Assembly: GCF_006542765.1 (NCBI RefSeq)
Contig: NZ_SKCD01000055.1
Coordinates: 1-64,000, forward strand
Reading direction: 5' to 3'
DNA from: Paenibacillus luteus
GTDB lineage: Bacteria; Bacillota; Bacilli; Paenibacillales; Paenibacillaceae
Length of the DNA: 64,000 nt
The notes under the pieces are model-generated. The model did no database searches. It saw only the letters and a program-made list of their open reading frames with translations, and was not told the DNA's origin. Shown in pieces: positions 60,901-64,000 of this stretch. The translations under genes and the position numbers were made by a program. The number at the start of each line of letters is the position of its first letter. Position 1 is the stretch's first letter.

Positions 60901-63058
60901 TTATTCGCTTTGTTATGATAGCTGGCGTCAGTATGATGCCAACTTTATGGATAAATTTACAGAACATGCAGGCAAAGTGGGACTGGAATCGGGAGATTTG
61001 TGGCAGAGCAATCAAAGCGTGATGCTGCACAATGTCTTGATGATGCAGTTCGGGCAGCCGTTACCCGATATCTATAAACGCCTGCAGGCACGGTCGCATG
61101 ATTTTGCTCGGCATAATGTACGGGATTTTTGGTTCCAGGTATCTATGCTGTCGGAGTTTGCTGTGCGCTTAACAGGTTACCAATCTTCAAACGATATTTA
61201 TCACCGTTTTGACCAGGAGTACATGGATAGGGAAGTCCAAAAGGCAGTTGATGCCAGAAATGAGACGAGCTCAGACGCTGGTCTATGGACATTTGGCTTA
61301 ATACAAAGCTATATATTCGGTGATTACGAGCGTGCGGAGTATTGTATCGAACGAATCAGGCAGCATGTCAAATATCATCAGGATGCCTTTTTGGAGCCTT
61401 CTGCTCTTCACTTTTATGAGGCGTTGACTTTATTGGCTCAATATGATGATGTGGATAAGACGCTTCGTCGGCAGTATGTCCGGCGCATCCGGCAATTGAT
61501 GAGGAAGCTTCACCGCTTTGCCCGTAGATGCCCGATTAACTATATGGATAAATTCATGCTTGTGCGAGCAGAATGGCTGCGTGTAACCGGTCAGACACGT
61601 AAAGCCGGGGAAATGTATAGGCAATCCATTGAGACATCGCGTTTTTATAAACATTATCATAATTGGGGAATAGCCGCGGAGTGTTATACACGATTTGCTT
61701 TAAAGGAAAAACAATATTCTCGTGCGGGTCAATATATAAGGGAAGCTTATGAAGCCTATGGGATGTGGGGGGCTGCTGTCAAACAAGCACAACTTGCCAG
61801 TTTGTATAGGGAACTGCTTGGAGACTCGTACGATGCGGGAAACAAGCAGCTCGATGAACGATTCGTCCTGAGAGCTTTGCACTCTCTGTCTGTTGAGATG
61901 GAAATGTCCGGTTTATTGCAAACCTTGCTCCGCATTACGCTGCAGAGCACAGGTGCGGAGTTTGGAGCGCTGCTGATGGACAGTGATAGCGGATGGAAGG
62001 TGGAAGCCTATGGTACGAAAGAAGAGATTGGGCTAAACGAGATTCCGATGGAGGAAGCAGATCAGCTTATTCCTGCTCAAATTGTCGGTTATGTCATACG
62101 AACCCGAGAGACAGTCGTACTAGAAGATGCAGCAGAAGTCGGCATGTTTTCACGTGTGCAACTCGTCCGCGAAAAGCAGATAAAATCGGTGCTGTGCATG
62201 CCGATCATTCATCAGCAGAAGCTGCTTTGCGTTCTTTATCTGGATAATAGGCAAATTTCAGGCCTATTTACTCCACAAAAGCTGGACGTGTTAAAACTTC
62301 TTAGCGAGAAATGCGCGGTTTCTCTTGAAAATGCTAAATTGTACTCCGGCATTCAAGCATTGAAGGACAGCCTGGAGATGCAGGTAAGGGAAAGGACTGT
62401 CAGCTTGGAGCAATCAATGCGGGAAACGTCAGCAGCCCTGGCGGAAATGTCTGTTTTTGCGGAGCGTAATCGCATAGCCCAGGATATTCATGATGTTGTC
62501 GGACACGGCTTGACCTCTACAATTCTACAGATTGAAGCCGGCAAACGACTGCTTCATAAGGAGGATCGCGAAGGAGCGCTCAGCCGTCTTCAGGTTGCGC
62601 AGGATTTGATCAGACATAGTCTCAGTGAAATTCGGGGCTCGGTGCATATGCTGAAAACGGGCAATGACTTTGATATTGCCGAGGCATCAAGGAAGCTGCT
62701 TACTCAAACAGGCCTGCAGGTGCAAGTGGATATTTCCGACATACCGGATATTCCTTTTATTTACAAAAAGGTGATTTATCATGCGCTTCAAGAGGGGATA
62801 ACAAACGGCATTCGGCATGGCGGCAGTAAGGGTTTTGTTTTTTCCTTTACCTATGATGGAAGTTTGCTGCTGTTCCGGTTGCAGGATTACGGAAACGGTG
62901 CATCCGAAATCCGGATGGGCTTTGGTTTAACAGCGATGAAGGAGCGGGTAGAGCAACATGGCGGAAGGCTGAGTGTGACCTCAGAACCTGGAGAGGGCTG
63001 TGTTTTGCAAATCTCGCTTCCCTATCAAGCGGAGTATGGAGGGAGGGGTGGACAATGA
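57977..63058 (+). CDS. multidomain sensor kinase: pseudokinase-AAA-TPR-like-GAF-histidine kinase
   Basis: 1693 residues. Residues 1-280: Ser/Thr-kinase fold in which the catalytic HRD loop reads HGMITPRHF and DFG reads DLG, so it is probably inactive. ~300-560: AAA ATPase with GGGGIGKST near 328 and Walker B LVLFFDDLQWGD near 453. ~700-1300: helical, TPR-like. ~1300-1460: GAF domain. ~1490-1690: histidine kinase of the HisKA_3 type, His1505 in AQDIHDVVGHGLT, N-box ITNGIRHGG and G-box MGFGLTAMKERV. No transmembrane segments, so it senses an internal signal. GGAGGAGG site; its stop overlaps the response-regulator start. Confidence 0.9.
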   Translation: MVLDLDGFRMLENVANFGSTRIIRMIRESDQARVLAKTTSDEVPRTRLVRGMKREFDLLKQLKGRGAVEPYEFRVVNGRPIMLFDDAPGRTMEHLLADRRQRPGLNELLTIAASAAYAVHELHGLKRFHGMITPRHFIIHPETGEARLLDLGNGGGLGAVSMKKLPNAFLSYLPEQAMDEMRGKLGFQSDLYSLGVTLYHWFEGSLPLPGDPRLEHQDTQEKPKVVKSFFATKWLPEMISIIASKCTQLTPTPGYSSVGGVYKDLMQCLRQLEQKGDIELFRPALDDNPVPPELSGHLYGRDAEQKQLREAYQSSANGSFEMVWLSGGGGIGKSTFVEQTMEKLMPDGSIFVSVKFDEGHNTAPYEVWSHIFTQLTDYLLTASTMDIDIWKLRILEAVEGHGGLLLDLAPHLSGLIGEQPSVPKLASSMAHHRLYSVMDRFLELFGQFEMPLVLFFDDLQWGDDASLHYLHHMLTYEGKFKHTMVLCAFRNTVWGPLHPMSKMEAELNERSKQITNIQLSELNGDDLQDMLEDTLDLSQGQLGPFAAELLRKTGGHPLFLRRFFQQLLNDGLLLFNGASKRWHCDLERVKGLRLAEDVADYLSDRLTRLPQQTKLALSQAAHLGRIFTLDRAAVLLAWLPEQLEEALQTAEKEGLIQRHLTSGVENAYVFLHDRIRQTATELVGENERLLQLADIGWMLVEKMPEDGDRYLFEAVSYLNQAAITINEPLLKQKLKKLNMQAGQKAKQATAYESSLDYFLRAASFVLEHDWEEHYPSTFQLYQELAEAAHYSTRFELANETCQLLLTRSRSDWDRAVVYRMLIQHEVSQNHHEEVLRLARQALQLLGIKDMFKPSWMGIAKKWITCRRKLRRYSPTSIIDLAPMTDERQKAIMTVLAHASNACFYLNKAGWIAVTITMLEMTIDNGLAPESSIAFVGYAMILSLQFRRHLEATEWGGAALLVAKPYPHLFVKTLTAYSLCYDSWRQYDANFMDKFTEHAGKVGLESGDLWQSNQSVMLHNVLMMQFGQPLPDIYKRLQARSHDFARHNVRDFWFQVSMLSEFAVRLTGYQSSNDIYHRFDQEYMDREVQKAVDARNETSSDAGLWTFGLIQSYIFGDYERAEYCIERIRQHVKYHQDAFLEPSALHFYEALTLLAQYDDVDKTLRRQYVRRIRQLMRKLHRFARRCPINYMDKFMLVRAEWLRVTGQTRKAGEMYRQSIETSRFYKHYHNWGIAAECYTRFALKEKQYSRAGQYIREAYEAYGMWGAAVKQAQLASLYRELLGDSYDAGNKQLDERFVLRALHSLSVEMEMSGLLQTLLRITLQSTGAEFGALLMDSDSGWKVEAYGTKEEIGLNEIPMEEADQLIPAQIVGYVIRTRETVVLEDAAEVGMFSRVQLVREKQIKSVLCMPIIHQQKLLCVLYLDNRQISGLFTPQKLDVLKLLSEKCAVSLENAKLYSGIQALKDSLEMQVRERTVSLEQSMRETSAALAEMSVFAERNRIAQDIHDVVGHGLTSTILQIEAGKRLLHKEDREGALSRLQVAQDLIRHSLSEIRGSVHMLKTGNDFDIAEASRKLLTQTGLQVQVDISDIPDIPFIYKKVIYHALQEGITNGIRHGGSKGFVFSFTYDGSLLLFRLQDYGNGASEIRMGFGLTAMKERVEQHGGRLSVTSEPGEGCVLQISLPYQAEYGGRGGQ

Positions 63059-63720
63059 AACCTATTACGATTGTTGTTGCAGACGATCAAATGCTGACTC
63101 GCGAAGGGCTTCGAACCATCCTGGATCTAGAGGAAGACATGGAGGTGGTTGGTGTAGCGATCAACGGACTGGAGGCCTGTGATCTGGCGAGCAGTCTGCA
63201 TCCTGATGTCGTGCTGCTCGATATTCGGATGCCGACGATGAACGGCATCGAAGCTTTGAAAATCATTCGGGGAAGCTGCCCGAATACGGCCATACTCATC
63301 TTGACAACCTTTCTGGAGGATCAATATATTCTGGAAGCAATGGCGAATGGTGCCCAAGGTTATATTCTAAAGGATATGGACGGGGACAGGATGATTGCAT
63401 CGATCCGCGACATTGCCGCAGGTCAGTTTGTGCTGCCTACGGCAGTAGCCGCCAGACTGGCTGCGAGAGCTAGCGAATTGGCAGACAGCCATAAGCAGAC
63501 AGGGACTTATTTTGGCGGATCGCATCAGTTGAGGCTAACCGAACGTGAACGTGAAATTGCAGGGCTGATGCTGCAGGGGCTGAGCAATCGGGAAATTGCG
63601 GGAGCGATGCATGTGACGGAGGGAACAGCGCGAAATTATATCAGCAATTTGTATGGCAAGCTGGAGGTAGGCGAACGAGTGCAGGCGATTATGCGTCTGC
63701 AGGAGCTGCTAAAAGAGTAA
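63055..63720 (+). CDS. NarL/LuxR-type response regulator
   Basis: 221 residues. The receiver has the acidic pair VADDQ, phospho-acceptor Asp56 in LLDIRMP, Thr in LILTTFL and Lys in ILKDMD. The C-terminal GerE/LuxR helix-turn-helix is LTEREREIAGLMLQGLSNRE plus HVTEGTARNYISNLYGKLEV. It overlaps the kinase by 4 bases (ATGA) and is its likely partner. A secreted-protein gene follows 124 bases downstream and may be a target, which is a guess from position. Confidence 0.94.
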   Translation: MKPITIVVADDQMLTREGLRTILDLEEDMEVVGVAINGLEACDLASSLHPDVVLLDIRMPTMNGIEALKIIRGSCPNTAILILTTFLEDQYILEAMANGAQGYILKDMDGDRMIASIRDIAAGQFVLPTAVAARLAARASELADSHKQTGTYFGGSHQLRLTEREREIAGLMLQGLSNREIAGAMHVTEGTARNYISNLYGKLEVGERVQAIMRLQELLKE

Positions 63721-63844
63721 TTTTTCCCTTTATATACCATATTGTCAAATGACAAATTGATGACACCGGTCACTAAAAATAGATTGATAGATTGTATATA
63801 GTAGATGAGGTGATAATAGTAGCCCTAAGAAGAGGAGATTACAT

Positions 63845-64000
63845 ATGAAAAAATGCATAGCCGTATTTGTTGCAATGTTTATGCTTGTGCAACTTGTTCT
63901 GCCTAGTGTAGGAGTAGTTGGCGCAAGCAGCGAGGGAACAACAAATTTAACATTTCATAAGTTGGGCAATGGTACAAGTAGTAACACCGGTACGGTCTCG
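63845..64000 (+). CDS. secreted protein, N-terminal part (gene runs off the window)
   Basis: 52 codons visible. MKKCIAVFVAMFMLVQLVLP begins a signal peptide, with likely cleavage after VVGA. The mature start SSEGTTNLTFHKLGNGT recalls the THKL-like opening of Gram-positive pilin or adhesin subunits, but this is weak. GAGGAG lies 8 bases before the ATG. It is open at the window edge. Confidence 0.75.
   Translation, partial: MKKCIAVFVAMFMLVQLVLPSVGVVGASSEGTTNLTFHKLGNGTSSNTGTVS

Overview
The window reads as the chromosome of a Paenibacillus-like member of the Bacillota (Firmicutes). The basis is the B. subtilis-type gene order (hprK-lgt-ppaX, hisZGDBHFI, trxB, rapZ-yvcK-whiA-HPr, cggR-gap-pgk-tpi-gpmI-eno, secG-rnr-smpB-ssrA), strong AGGAGG-type ribosome sites, and a tmRNA tag (GKQQTNYAFAA) close to Paenibacillus tags. 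Species cannot be fixed from sequence alone.

Layout. 1-900: 3' end of a 23S rRNA and six tRNAs (Met, Val, Asp, Phe, Tyr, Lys); no 5S gene is visible. 1.0-8.5 kb: ssuE-like reductase on the minus strand, then tagO/wecA-like, PucR-type regulator, ugpC-type ABC ATPase, hprK, lgt, ppaX and an acetyltransferase. 8.7-15.9 kb: histidine operon hisZ-G-D-B-H-F-IE plus hisJ, with hisA missing between hisH and hisF and palindromic intergenic repeats in its place and between hisD and hisB. 16-24.4 kb: prs, TPR protein, trxB, ROK glucokinase, rapZ, yvcK, whiA and an HPr gene in the usual crh position. 24.9-33.3 kb: clpP and tRNA-Arg (minus strand), then the cggR-gapA-pgk-tpiA-gpmI-eno glycolytic cluster with a recognisable CggR operator. 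33.3-40.2 kb: sugar isomerase, secG, rnr (with a very long Gly/Arg-rich tail), csp, cutC, smpB and ssrA.

40.2-56.4 kb is accessory. The last 16 bases of ssrA (40173-40188) recur at 46817 and 56408, so two islands seem to have integrated in tandem at the 3' end of ssrA; the second copy is cut by an IS3/IS150-type element. Inside the islands, small unrelated genes (nucleotidyltransferase, DUF5071, DUF805, deoxyribosyltransferase-like, phosphotransferase, AraC regulator, HAD hydrolase, unknown proteins) are separated by a conserved core (about CATTAAGCTAACGGGA plus ATAGTTCAATA), often as core-hairpin-core units of about 90 bp. This looks like a gene-cassette array with no integron integrase; the only recombinase is a broken tyrosine recombinase at 53.35-53.69 kb. 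Two IS110-family (IS1111-like layout) elements and one transposase-less remnant sit in the same core. Downstream of each transposase is a non-coding segment that can be read as a bridge RNA: one internal loop carries both flanks of the insertion target, and a second carries both ends of the element. A programmable transposon that uses the cassette repeat as its target is the most striking inference here.

56.4-57.9 kb holds the displaced original ssrA terminator and decayed transposase remnants. 58-63.7 kb encodes a 1693-residue sensor kinase (pseudokinase-like domain, AAA ATPase, TPR-like region, GAF, histidine kinase) overlapping a NarL-type response regulator. The start of a secreted-protein gene lies at the right edge.
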